Source: Panacagrimonas perspica (GTDB lineage Bacteria > Pseudomonadota > Gammaproteobacteria > Nevskiales > Nevskiaceae). From it: a DNA stretch of 64,000 bases. Position numbers and translations under genes: made by a program. Under the pieces are notes generated by a model that was not told the DNA's origin, made no database searches, and saw only the letters and a program-made list of their open reading frames with translations. The stretch covers positions 2,111,534-2,175,533 of the forward strand of contig NZ_SOBT01000008.1 of the NCBI RefSeq assembly GCF_004364935.1, written 5' to 3'. This document shows, in pieces, positions 16,988-24,965 of this stretch (the stretch's first letter is position 1; every line of letters starts with the position of its first letter).

Positions 16988-18493
16988 ATGTTGAAGTCCT
17001 GGAAATGGGTTGCCGGACTCTTGCTGTTGGGGGCGACCGGTGTCGTAACTGCGGCGGGAGAAGATGAAGACACCCGCTGGTACATCTCTCCTTCGATCGG
17101 CGCCGTCTTCTCCGATGGGGACTTCGGTCCGGCCGGAGTTCTCGGCATCGGAAGGTCGATCAACAACAATTTCGGCTTCGAGCTTGAAGCCGGCTACAGC
17201 GAGCTGGACGTGGGCGATCTGCCCTCTTCCACCGGCAAGTACGAGCGCATCACGGTCGGTATGAACCTGATCGGCACGATGGGCAATCCGAGCTGGGGGG
17301 TTCGCCCGTTCCTGCTCGCCAACCTTAACGCGCACACGATCGACTTCCTCGACGAGACGCTCGACGGCGGCGGTGTGGCGCTGGGCGGCGGCTTGTTCAT
17401 CCCGATGACCAAGCGTTGGGATCTGCGAGTCGAGAGCCGGTACAACCTCGACTTCATCAGCAAGGAAGGCATCGTTCCCGAGGACACCTTCTACGTCTGG
17501 ACCGCCACCGTTGGTGCGCGTGCCAAGTTCGGCGCCGATCCTGGCGACGACGACGGCGACGGCGTTCCCAACGGCAAGGACAAGTGCCCCGACACCCCCA
17601 AGGGTGTGCAGGTGTACTCGGACGGCTGCCCGATCGATCTCGATCAGGACGGCGTGCCCGACTACCTCGACAAGTGCCCGAACACGCCGCCCGGCTCGCC
17701 CGTCGACGCCAGCGGTTGCCCGTTCGACTCCGACGGCGACGGCGTGCCTGATCACCTCGACCAGTGCCCGGGTACCCCGGCTGGCGTGAGGGTCGATGGC
17801 CGTGGTTGCCCGATCGACAGCGATGGCGACGGCATCCCCGACTACCTCGATCGTTGCCCGGATACCAAGCCTGGCTCGGCGGTGAACGCTCAGGGTTGCG
17901 ACATCAGCGACAAGGATGGCGACGGCATCCCTGATCACCTCGACAAGTGCCCGAATTCGGATCCGAAGATCAAGGTGGGCCCGGATGGCTGCCCGCTCGA
18001 CAGCGATGGCGACGGCATTCCCGACTACCTCGACGAGTGCCCGAACACGCCGCCTGGCCTGAAGGTGCTGCCCAACGGTTGCGCCCTGGTGGGCGACTGC
18101 CGCAAGCCGCGCGCTGGTGAGGCTGTCGACGCCAACGGTTGCGCACTGGATCAGCGCTTCATCCTGCGCGGGGTCAAGTTCGAGTTCGACTCGGACAAGC
18201 TGACCAAGCCGGCGGAACTGATCCTCAATGACGTGGCCGATACCCTCGCCGCGTACCCGGATGTCGTCGTCGAAGTCCAGGGCCACACGGATAGCCTGGG
18301 CACCGATGCGTACAACCTGGGCCTGTCCGAGCGTCGTGCGATCTCGGTCAAGCGCTACCTCGACGGCCGCGGCGTCAGCGGCAACCGCCTGCGCCCGGTG
18401 GGCTACGGCGAGACCGCTCCGATTGCTGACAACAGCACCGCGGAAGGCCAGGAAGAAAATCGTCGCGTCGAGTTCCGCGTCATCGGGAACTAA
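16988..18493 (+). CDS. OmpA-family protein with thrombospondin type-3 repeats
   Basis: 501 residues; GGGGAG lies six bases before the ATG. The signal peptide (hydrophobic VAGLLLLGATG) ends near residue 23. Residues ~28-180 form an eight-strand OmpA-like barrel. Residues ~180-380 carry about six calcium-binding type-3 repeats of the form DxDGDGxPDxLDxCPxTPxG, visible as a tandem DNA repeat at about 17545-18060. The C-terminal OmpA/MotB peptidoglycan-binding domain (FEFDSDKL, VEVQGHTDSLG, NLGLSERRA) fills residues ~390-501. It anchors the outer membrane to the cell wall. It is divergent from the BIG2 lipoproteins and ends in a strong terminator. Confidence 0.93.
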   Translation: MLKSWKWVAGLLLLGATGVVTAAGEDEDTRWYISPSIGAVFSDGDFGPAGVLGIGRSINNNFGFELEAGYSELDVGDLPSSTGKYERITVGMNLIGTMGNPSWGVRPFLLANLNAHTIDFLDETLDGGGVALGGGLFIPMTKRWDLRVESRYNLDFISKEGIVPEDTFYVWTATVGARAKFGADPGDDDGDGVPNGKDKCPDTPKGVQVYSDGCPIDLDQDGVPDYLDKCPNTPPGSPVDASGCPFDSDGDGVPDHLDQCPGTPAGVRVDGRGCPIDSDGDGIPDYLDRCPDTKPGSAVNAQGCDISDKDGDGIPDHLDKCPNSDPKIKVGPDGCPLDSDGDGIPDYLDECPNTPPGLKVLPNGCALVGDCRKPRAGEAVDANGCALDQRFILRGVKFEFDSDKLTKPAELILNDVADTLAAYPDVVVEVQGHTDSLGTDAYNLGLSERRAISVKRYLDGRGVSGNRLRPVGYGETAPIADNSTAEGQEENRRVEFRVIGN

Positions 18494-18515
18494 CACCGCG
18501 ACCTAGCAGTACCTA

Positions 18516-18549
18516 GGGCCCGGCAGGTTTTCCTGCCGGGCCCTTTTTC
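18516..18549 (+). terminator. Strong intrinsic terminator after the OmpA gene
   Basis: A perfect 12-bp stem (GGGCCCGGCAGG with its complement) around a TTTT loop is followed directly by a run of T residues, 23 bases after the OmpA-family stop codon. Confidence 0.92.
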
Positions 18550-19249
18550 TTGGGTCATCCGCCGGCAACTCGCCGGCCCTGCGATGCGGGATCCCTCCAC
18601 TCGAGAGGGTCCCCAAGGTAATCCGGTTATCCGTCACCGTCAGGGAGGTTGGCTGCGCGGACAGGACATCTGCTCGTTCTGATATCGCCAGTTGAAGATT
18701 GAAATCCTATTTTTAATCACAAAATAAAAAAGCTCGAAAAAACCTCGCAAAGTTCATGGGGAAGCTTGTTTCCATTGGCCATTGATCGGCCCTCCGAGGG
18801 TGGCGCCGAAGCGCTCCACATCTGCCGTCTGTCGGACATAAAGGCGACCCCGCCGACCGCCCGAAAACTGGAGCAGATCGCAAACCCTTCGGGATGCCCG
18901 TGACTTAGCCCAACAATCCACAGGCAGAACACAAGCTACTCAGTCCGCTCCCACAAGCTTGACCACAGAATGTAGGGGTTGACCCACCCGAAAACCACTA
19001 GATATTGTTGCGAGACGGTGACGCGGTGGGCTTGAGAAGGCGACAGAAAGCCACTCGATCAGGCCTGGGGCGTACCGGAACTCACACCGCGATTTCGAAG
19101 GACTCCGGAGGACTCGTCGCTGCCGTTCCCTGCTCGCAGGGTCGCAGCGATCCTCGAGGCCCTTGGAACTCGCGACGGCATTCGGGACCGCGAGAACCAT
19201 CTCGCCGCCACGGGTGGCCACTTATCGAACTTGGAGGGGTCAAAAAAAC
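18550..19249. other. Long intergenic region and leader upstream of nrdA
   Basis: About 700 bp without a convincing gene; short frames on either strand have no recognisable content. The stretch at 18700-18745 is AT-rich compared with its surroundings. The useful content is the nrdA control region, with two candidate NrdR boxes at 18963-19010 and the ribosome-binding site GGAGGGG at 19233-19239. A small RNA could be hidden here, but I see no specific evidence for one. Confidence 0.5.
18963..19010. promoter_or_regulatory. Candidate tandem NrdR boxes of the nrdAB operon
   Basis: CCACTAGATATTGTTG (18995-19010) agrees with 11 of 16 positions of the NrdR-box consensus acaCtATATaTaGtgt as I remember it. 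CCACAGAATGTAGGGG (18963-18978) agrees with about 9. Their start-to-start distance is 32 bp, close to three helical turns, which is one of the spacings described for NrdR box pairs. NrdR is the repressor of ribonucleotide reductase genes. The sites lie about 240 bp before the nrdA start. The weaker box is uncertain. Confidence 0.45.
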
Positions 19250-22198
19250 ATGAGTCTGCAACCCATCGAAACCGGCACCGGCAGCATCGAAACCCGGCGC
19301 GCCGCGTCCGCCTCCTCGTCAGCGTCCACCGCCGAACTCGCCGCCACGGCGCCGGGCGGCATCAAGGTGATCCGCCGCAACGGCAAGCTCACCAGCTTCG
19401 ACGGCTCGAAGATCTCCATCGCGCTGACCAAGGCCTTCCTTGCTGTCGAAGGCGGCCAGGCTGCCGCCTCGTCGCGCGTGCGCCAGCTCGTCGCCGAACT
19501 CACCACGCAGGTCACCCAGGCGCTGACGCGCCACCTCAATGGCGGCGGCACGCTGCACATCGAGGACATCCAGGATCAGGTCGAGCTCGCGCTGATGCGC
19601 GCCGGCGAGCACAAGGTCGCCCGCGATTACGTTCTGTACCGCAACGAGCGCGCCAAGGAGCGCGCCGCCGAAGCCGCCAAGCAGACCCCCGCCCAGCGCG
19701 CCAAGGCTGCCCTCAACGTCAAGCTCGACGACGGCTCGGTCGTACCGCTCGACGAACCCCGCATGCACCGTCTCACCGCCGAGGCCTGCGCGGGCCTGAC
19801 CGGTGTCGATGGCGAGGAAGTGGTGACCGCCGCCGTGCGTGACTTGTACGACGGCATTCCCGAGGCCGAGCTGAGCCAGGCGCTGACCCTCGCCGCCCGC
19901 GCCCGCATCGAGAAGGAGCCCAACTACACCTACGTGTCGGCGCGCCTGCTGCTCGACGCGATGCGCCACGAGGCGCTGAAGTTCCTCGGTGAGCCGCAGA
20001 CGCGACCCACGTTCGAGGAAATGAAGGGCCTGTACGCCGACTACTTCCGCGACTTCATCCACAAGGCCGCCGAACTCGAGCTGGTCGACCCCAAGCTGTG
20101 CCTGTTCGACCTGCACACGCTGGGCGAAGCCCTGCTGCCGGACCGCGACGCCAAGTTCGACTACCTCGGCCTGCAGACGCTGTACGACCGCTACTTCATC
20201 CATTCGAACAAGGTCCGCTTCGAACTGCCGCAGGCCTTCTTCATGCGCGTGGCGATGGGCCTGGCCATGAACGAAGTGGAGCGCGAGGCGCGCGCCATCG
20301 AGTTCTACACGCTGCTCTCCTCGTTCGACTTCATGTCGAGCACGCCGACGCTGTTCAACAGCGGCACGCTGCGCCCGCAGCTGTCGAGCTGCTACCTCAC
20401 GCAGGTGCCGGACGATCTGCACGGCATCTTCGGCGCCATCCACGACAACGCGATGCTGTCCAAGTTTGCCGGTGGCCTGGGCAACGACTGGACGCCGGTG
20501 CGCGGCATGGGTGCCTACATCAAGGGCACCAACGGCAAGTCCAACGGCGTCGTGCCGTTCCTGAAGGTGGCCAACGACACGGCCGTGGCCGTGAACCAGG
20601 GTGGCAAGCGCAAGGGCGCCCTGTGCGCGTACCTGGAGACCTGGCACCGCGACGTCGAGGAATTCCTCGACCTGCGCAAGAACACCGGTGACGACCGTCG
20701 CCGCACGCATGACATCGACACCGCCAACTGGGTGCCGGACCTGTTCATGAAGCGCGTCATGGAAGACGGCCCGTGGACGCTGTTCTCGCCCGAGGACACG
20801 GTCGACCTGCATGACCTGATGGGCGAAGCGTTCGAGAAGCGCTACAACGAATACGAGAAGCTGGCCGACGAAGGCCGCATCAAGAACTACAAGCGCGTCC
20901 AGGCGCTGGGCCTCTGGCGCAAGATGCTGTCGATGCTGTTCGAGACGGGCCATCCCTGGGTCACGTTCAAGGATCCGTGCAACGTTCGCAGCCCGCAGCA
21001 GCACGTCGGCGTGGTGCACAGCTCCAATCTCTGCACCGAGATCACGCTGAACACCAAGGCCGGCTCCGAAATCGCCGTGTGCAACCTGGGTTCGGTGAAC
21101 CTGCCGGCGCACATCGTCGACGGCAAGCTCGACGAAGCGAAGCTCGAGAAGACCATCAACACCGCGCTGCGCATGCTCGACAACGTCATCGAGTACAACT
21201 ACTACTCGGTGGCGACCGCGCGCAATTCCAACCTGCGCCACCGCCCGGTGGGCCTGGGTGTCATGGGCTTCCAGGATGCGCTGTACAAGCTGCGCCTGCC
21301 GTACGAGAGCGACGCCGCGATCAAGTTCGCCGACGAGTCGATGGAAGCGATCAGCTACTTCACGATCAAGGCCAGCTCCAACCTCTCCGAAGAGCGCGGC
21401 AGCTACACCACGTTCAAGGGCTCGCTGTGGGATCGCGGCATCCTGCCGATCGACTCCATCAAGCTGCTCTCCGACGCACGTGGCGCCCAGTACCTCAAGC
21501 AGGACGGCTCGCAGTCCGGTCGTTTCGACTGGAACACGCTGCGTGCCCGCGTGCAGACCGTGGGCATGCGCAACTCCAACTGCATGGCGATCGCGCCCAC
21601 CGCGACCATCGCCAACATCACCGGCGTGTCGCAGTCGATCGAGCCGCAGTTCAGCAACCTGTACGTGAAGTCCAACCTGTCGGGCGAGTTCACGGTCATC
21701 AACGAGTACCTCGCCAACGACCTGAAGGCCCTGAACCTGTGGGACGAGGTGATGGCGCACGACCTCAAGTACTACGACGGCAGCGTGCAGAAGATCGACC
21801 GCGTGCCGCACGAGCTCAAGGAAATCTACAAGTGCGCGTTCGAGGTGGATTCCAAGCGCCTGATCGACGCGGGCTCGCGCCGTCAGAAGTGGATCGACCA
21901 GGCGCAGTCGCTGAACCTGTACATGGCGGCGCCGAGCGGTAAGAAGCTCGACGAGCTGTATCGCCACGCCTGGACCAGCGGCCTGAAGACCACGTACTAC
22001 CTGCGCACGCTGGGCGCCTCGCACGCCGAGAAGACCACCATCACCGATGGCCGTCTGAACAAGGTGGGCAACGGCGACAGCGCGGGATCGTCCGCGGCAG
22101 CGGCGTCGGGCCCCATCACGATGCCGCGTGCGGCCACCGATGTGTCCGGCGCCAACGTCTGCTCGATCCTGGATCCGGGCTGCGAGGCCTGCCAATAG
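19250..22198 (+). CDS. nrdA: Ribonucleoside-diphosphate reductase class Ia, alpha subunit
   Basis: 982 residues from the ATG at 19250, with GGAGGGG seven to eleven bases upstream. It reduces ribonucleoside diphosphates to deoxyribonucleotides together with NrdB. An N-terminal ATP-cone (IKVIRRNGKLTSFDGSKISI) lies near residues 38-130, followed by a second, degenerate cone-like segment before the catalytic barrel, as in Pseudomonas-type NrdA and unlike the 761-residue Escherichia coli enzyme. The active site shows SSCYLTQV (first redox Cys) and NLCTEITLNT (the Asn/Cys/Glu finger loop). The C-terminal shuttle cysteines are Cys978 and Cys981 in the final CEACQ. nrdB follows after 107 bp. Confidence 0.96.
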   Translation: MSLQPIETGTGSIETRRAASASSSASTAELAATAPGGIKVIRRNGKLTSFDGSKISIALTKAFLAVEGGQAAASSRVRQLVAELTTQVTQALTRHLNGGGTLHIEDIQDQVELALMRAGEHKVARDYVLYRNERAKERAAEAAKQTPAQRAKAALNVKLDDGSVVPLDEPRMHRLTAEACAGLTGVDGEEVVTAAVRDLYDGIPEAELSQALTLAARARIEKEPNYTYVSARLLLDAMRHEALKFLGEPQTRPTFEEMKGLYADYFRDFIHKAAELELVDPKLCLFDLHTLGEALLPDRDAKFDYLGLQTLYDRYFIHSNKVRFELPQAFFMRVAMGLAMNEVEREARAIEFYTLLSSFDFMSSTPTLFNSGTLRPQLSSCYLTQVPDDLHGIFGAIHDNAMLSKFAGGLGNDWTPVRGMGAYIKGTNGKSNGVVPFLKVANDTAVAVNQGGKRKGALCAYLETWHRDVEEFLDLRKNTGDDRRRTHDIDTANWVPDLFMKRVMEDGPWTLFSPEDTVDLHDLMGEAFEKRYNEYEKLADEGRIKNYKRVQALGLWRKMLSMLFETGHPWVTFKDPCNVRSPQQHVGVVHSSNLCTEITLNTKAGSEIAVCNLGSVNLPAHIVDGKLDEAKLEKTINTALRMLDNVIEYNYYSVATARNSNLRHRPVGLGVMGFQDALYKLRLPYESDAAIKFADESMEAISYFTIKASSNLSEERGSYTTFKGSLWDRGILPIDSIKLLSDARGAQYLKQDGSQSGRFDWNTLRARVQTVGMRNSNCMAIAPTATIANITGVSQSIEPQFSNLYVKSNLSGEFTVINEYLANDLKALNLWDEVMAHDLKYYDGSVQKIDRVPHELKEIYKCAFEVDSKRLIDAGSRRQKWIDQAQSLNLYMAAPSGKKLDELYRHAWTSGLKTTYYLRTLGASHAEKTTITDGRLNKVGNGDSAGSSAAAASGPITMPRAATDVSGANVCSILDPGCEACQ

Positions 22199-22305
22199 TT
22201 TCAGGGAGACCTTCGGCAGCCTGACTCATTCAAGAACCGAAGACTCAACCCAAACATCCGGACCGCGGCAACGCGGTCCAAGCTGAAAAGAAACGGAGTA
22301 CCGAC

Positions 22306-23526
22306 ATGCTTTCCTGGGACGACGAACCCGCAACCCCTGCCCCGACCAAGGCCTCGCCGGCTGCCGCGCCTCGCGCGTCTGCCGCTGCGCCGCATCCTGC
22401 CGTCGTGATGGCCGCTTCACCCAGCGCCGCCCCGCAGCGCGCCCAAGCCGAGTCCACCAAGGTCGAAGCCGGCTTCACCGGCCTCGAGAACCTGGACATG
22501 GGCGCCCGCCGCATCCAGGTCGACGACAAGAAGATCATCAACTGCCGCGCCGACCTCAACCAGCTGGTGCCGTTCAAGTACCACTGGGCCTGGGAGAAGT
22601 ACTTGGCTGCCTGCAACAACCACTGGATGCCGCAGGAAGTGGGCATGAGCGCGGACATCGCGCTGTGGAACGATCCGAACGGTCTGACGGAAGACGAGCG
22701 CACGATCATCAAGCGCTCCCTGGGCTTCTTCAGCACCGCCGATTCGCTGGTGGCCAACAACCTCGTGCTCGCGGTCTACAAGCACATCACGAATCCCGAA
22801 TGCCGCCAGTACATCCTGCGCCAGGCGTTCGAGGAAGCGATCCACACGCACGCCTACCAGTACATCATCCAGAGCCTCGGCCTCGACGAAGCCGAAGTCT
22901 TCAACATGTACCGCGAAGTGCCGAGCATCCACGACAAGGCCGCGTGGAGCCTGCCGTACACGCAGAGCCTCGCCGACGAGAGCTTCCACACCGGCACGCC
23001 GGAAGCCGATCAGCGCCTGCTGCGCGACATGATCGCCTTCTACGTCGTGTTCGAAGGCATCTTCTTCTACGTGGGCTTCGTGCAGCTGCTCAGCTTCGGC
23101 CGTCGCAACAAGATGGTCGGCGCCTCCGAGCAGATCCAGTACATCATGCGTGACGAAGCCATGCACATGAACTTCGGCATCGACGTGATCAACCAGATCA
23201 AGATCGAAAACCCGCATCTGTGGACCGCCGAGTTCCAGAAGCAGGCCGCCGACATGATCCACGAGGCCACCCAGCTCGAGATCCGCTACGCCCACGACAC
23301 GATGCCGCGCGGCGTGTTGGGCCTGAATGCCGCGATGTTCACCGAGTACATGCAGTTCATCGCCAACCGCCGCTGCCAGCAGATCGGCATCAAGGCGATC
23401 TACCCCGGCGCCGACACCAACCCGTTCCCGTGGATGAGCGAGGTCATGGATCTGAAGAAGGAGAAGAACTTCTTCGAGACGCGCGTGACGGAGTATCAGA
23501 CGGGTGGGGCGTTGAGCTGGGATTGA
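22306..23526 (+). CDS. nrdB: Ribonucleoside-diphosphate reductase class Ia, beta subunit
   Basis: 406 residues. The subunit houses the diiron-tyrosyl radical cofactor. Visible ligands and radical site: Glu177 and His180 with Tyr184 in [13 protein letters not shown], the Glu of [10 protein letters not shown], and Glu/His in [11 protein letters not shown]. The tyrosine is present, so a classical radical is expected. Residues ~8-55 form a low-complexity Ala/Pro linker not seen in the 376-residue Escherichia coli protein. The N-terminus MLSWDDE and the C-terminus ALSWD share the LSWD motif; the C-terminal tail is the part that docks into NrdA. It ends before a clear terminator. Confidence 0.96.
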   Translation: MLSWDDEPATPAPTKASPAAAPRASAAAPHPAVVMAASPSAAPQRAQAESTKVEAGFTGLENLDMGARRIQVDDKKIINCRADLNQLVPFKYHWAWEKYLAACNNHWMPQEVGMSADIALWNDPNGLTEDERTIIKRSLGFFSTADSLVANNLVLAVYKHITNPECRQYILRQAFEEAIHTHAYQYIIQSLGLDEAEVFNMYREVPSIHDKAAWSLPYTQSLADESFHTGTPEADQRLLRDMIAFYVVFEGIFFYVGFVQLLSFGRRNKMVGASEQIQYIMRDEAMHMNFGIDVINQIKIENPHLWTAEFQKQAADMIHEATQLEIRYAHDTMPRGVLGLNAAMFTEYMQFIANRRCQQIGIKAIYPGADTNPFPWMSEVMDLKKEKNFFETRVTEYQTGGALSWD

Positions 23527-23602
23527 CACCCGATATGTCGGAGCACCCAACAGCCGCCAAATTTGGCCCCAACAGGTGCCAAAAATATTCAGGTATTGCC
23601 AA

Positions 23603-23625
23603 AGCCCCCTCACGGGGGCTTTTTT
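23603..23625 (+). terminator. Intrinsic terminator of nrdAB
   Basis: The stem AGCCCCC/GGGGGCT with a TCAC loop is followed by six T residues, 76 bases after the nrdB stop. It marks the left border of the accessory block. Confidence 0.9.
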
Positions 23626-23808
23626 ACTGCGGGAGTCCGGCCTAACGAGCCGGAAATAGCCGATTTCCGCTGATGAAGCGACGGATGCACGCCCAGTTTT
23701 CGGCCCTTGTATTTCGCCAGCAAACCCCCATATGTGGTGGCTTCGGGGATAACCCATCGCAACTGCTGGGATTTCTTTTGGGGCCCAGCGGTCAGGGAGT
23801 TTCGGAAG

Positions 23809-24957
23809 ATGGTCGCTGAAATCGCGTTCTTTCCGGTGGACAACGGAGACATGACGCTGCTGACGCTGGAAAACGGCAAACGCGTCCTGATCGACTGCAA
23901 CATCCGCGACATCTCAGGCGACGATCCCCCGCCGGATGTACTGAAACAATTGAAGGCACGGCTAAAGACCGACGACCAAGGGCGCCACTACGTCGACGCC
24001 TTCCTGCTCAGTCATCCTGATCAAGACCATTGCCGCGGGTTCAAGGCGCACTTTTACACCGGATCGGCTGCGGGCTATCCCGCCAAGAGCGCGAAGATCC
24101 TGATCAAGGAGCTGTGGTCCTCGCCGATGATTTTTCGTCGTAAGTCGCGGCACCACGTCCTATGCGAGGACGCGCAGGCGTTCAACGCCGAGGCGCGACG
24201 TCGCGTGCAGCGCTACCGTCAAGCTGGTATCTCCTGGGGCGATGGGGACCGCATTCAGATCCTCGGCGAGGACGAATCCCCCGAGAAGCAGGCAGACCTC
24301 GCCGCGATCGTTGTGAAGGCAGACACGCGCTTCTCTGAGATCGGCGGGCAGCTGCAGACCAACTTCTCAGCCTACCTATTGGCCCCGCAGCCCAAGGGTT
24401 CCGAGGAGGACGAGGAGCGCCGCTCCAAAAATAACTCCAGCGTCATCGTGCAGGTCACGATCGGTGCAGGCTGGAACACTCAGGCGTGCCGATTCCTGTG
24501 CGGAGGCGATGCCGAAGTTGCGATCTGGGAAGACCTTTGGAAGCGCAACCGCCATGCGCCTGACGCGCTGCAGTACGACGTGCTGCTGAGCCCGCACCAC
24601 TGCTCGTGGCACTGCCTGTCATACGACAGCATTTCGGACTGCGGTGACAACGCGCAGGTGTCGCCGGACGCAAAGTCGGCGCTCTCGCAGATTCGCGACT
24701 TCGGCCGCATCGTGGCCAGTGCCAAGCAGATCCTCGACGACGACGACGACCCGCCCAGCTATCGCGCCAAGCAAGAGTACGACGCAATCCGAAAATCCAA
24801 GAGCGGTCACTTCTATCAGACGGCCGATTTCAAGGGCGAGCCGTTCGAGCTCGAGATCACGCAGGAAGGCCCTTCGCCAAAGGAGGTGGCGGGACGGACC
24901 TCGACCGCGGGCAGCAGCGCCGTCGGTAGCGTGCCCTTGGTGCACGGCCGCCGGTAG
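23809..24957 (+). CDS. ComEC-like metallo-beta-lactamase-fold protein of the E2-E1-JAB operon
   Basis: 382 residues from the ATG at 23809 (MVAEIAFFPVDNGDM); the frame opens earlier at 23707 but the leader is not protein-like. The MBL fold begins at once. DNGDMTLLTL and RVLIDCN are the first strands. SHPDQDH (His69, Asp71, Asp73, His74) is the HxDxDH metal motif of ComEC-type hydrolases. FLCGGDAE and LLSPHHCS supply later metal-site positions. No membrane segment or signal peptide is seen, so it should be a soluble cytoplasmic hydrolase; nucleic acid, nucleotide or protein conjugates are all possible substrates. It is eight bases from the next gene. It is not an antibiotic-resistance lactamase. 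Confidence 0.82.
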   Translation: MVAEIAFFPVDNGDMTLLTLENGKRVLIDCNIRDISGDDPPPDVLKQLKARLKTDDQGRHYVDAFLLSHPDQDHCRGFKAHFYTGSAAGYPAKSAKILIKELWSSPMIFRRKSRHHVLCEDAQAFNAEARRRVQRYRQAGISWGDGDRIQILGEDESPEKQADLAAIVVKADTRFSEIGGQLQTNFSAYLLAPQPKGSEEDEERRSKNNSSVIVQVTIGAGWNTQACRFLCGGDAEVAIWEDLWKRNRHAPDALQYDVLLSPHHCSWHCLSYDSISDCGDNAQVSPDAKSALSQIRDFGRIVASAKQILDDDDDPPSYRAKQEYDAIRKSKSGHFYQTADFKGEPFELEITQEGPSPKEVAGRTSTAGSSAVGSVPLVHGRR

Positions 24958-24965
24958 CGGCTCTC

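Noticed and set aside
17545-18060. Regular DNA repeat resembling an array
   Set aside because: It encodes the calcium-binding type-3 repeats of the OmpA-family protein and has no spacer structure of a CRISPR.
18717-18932. Small minus-strand frame in the nrdA upstream region
   Set aside because: No ribosome-binding site or recognisable sequence.
19319-22195. Very long open frame on the minus strand opposite nrdA
   Set aside because: It mirrors nrdA exactly and its product is low-complexity Arg/Ala/Val/Gly-rich without any domain; a GC-rich codon artefact.
23809-24957. Beta-lactam resistance gene
   Set aside because: The HxDxDH motif and lack of a signal peptide point to a ComEC-type cytoplasmic hydrolase, not a secreted lactamase.
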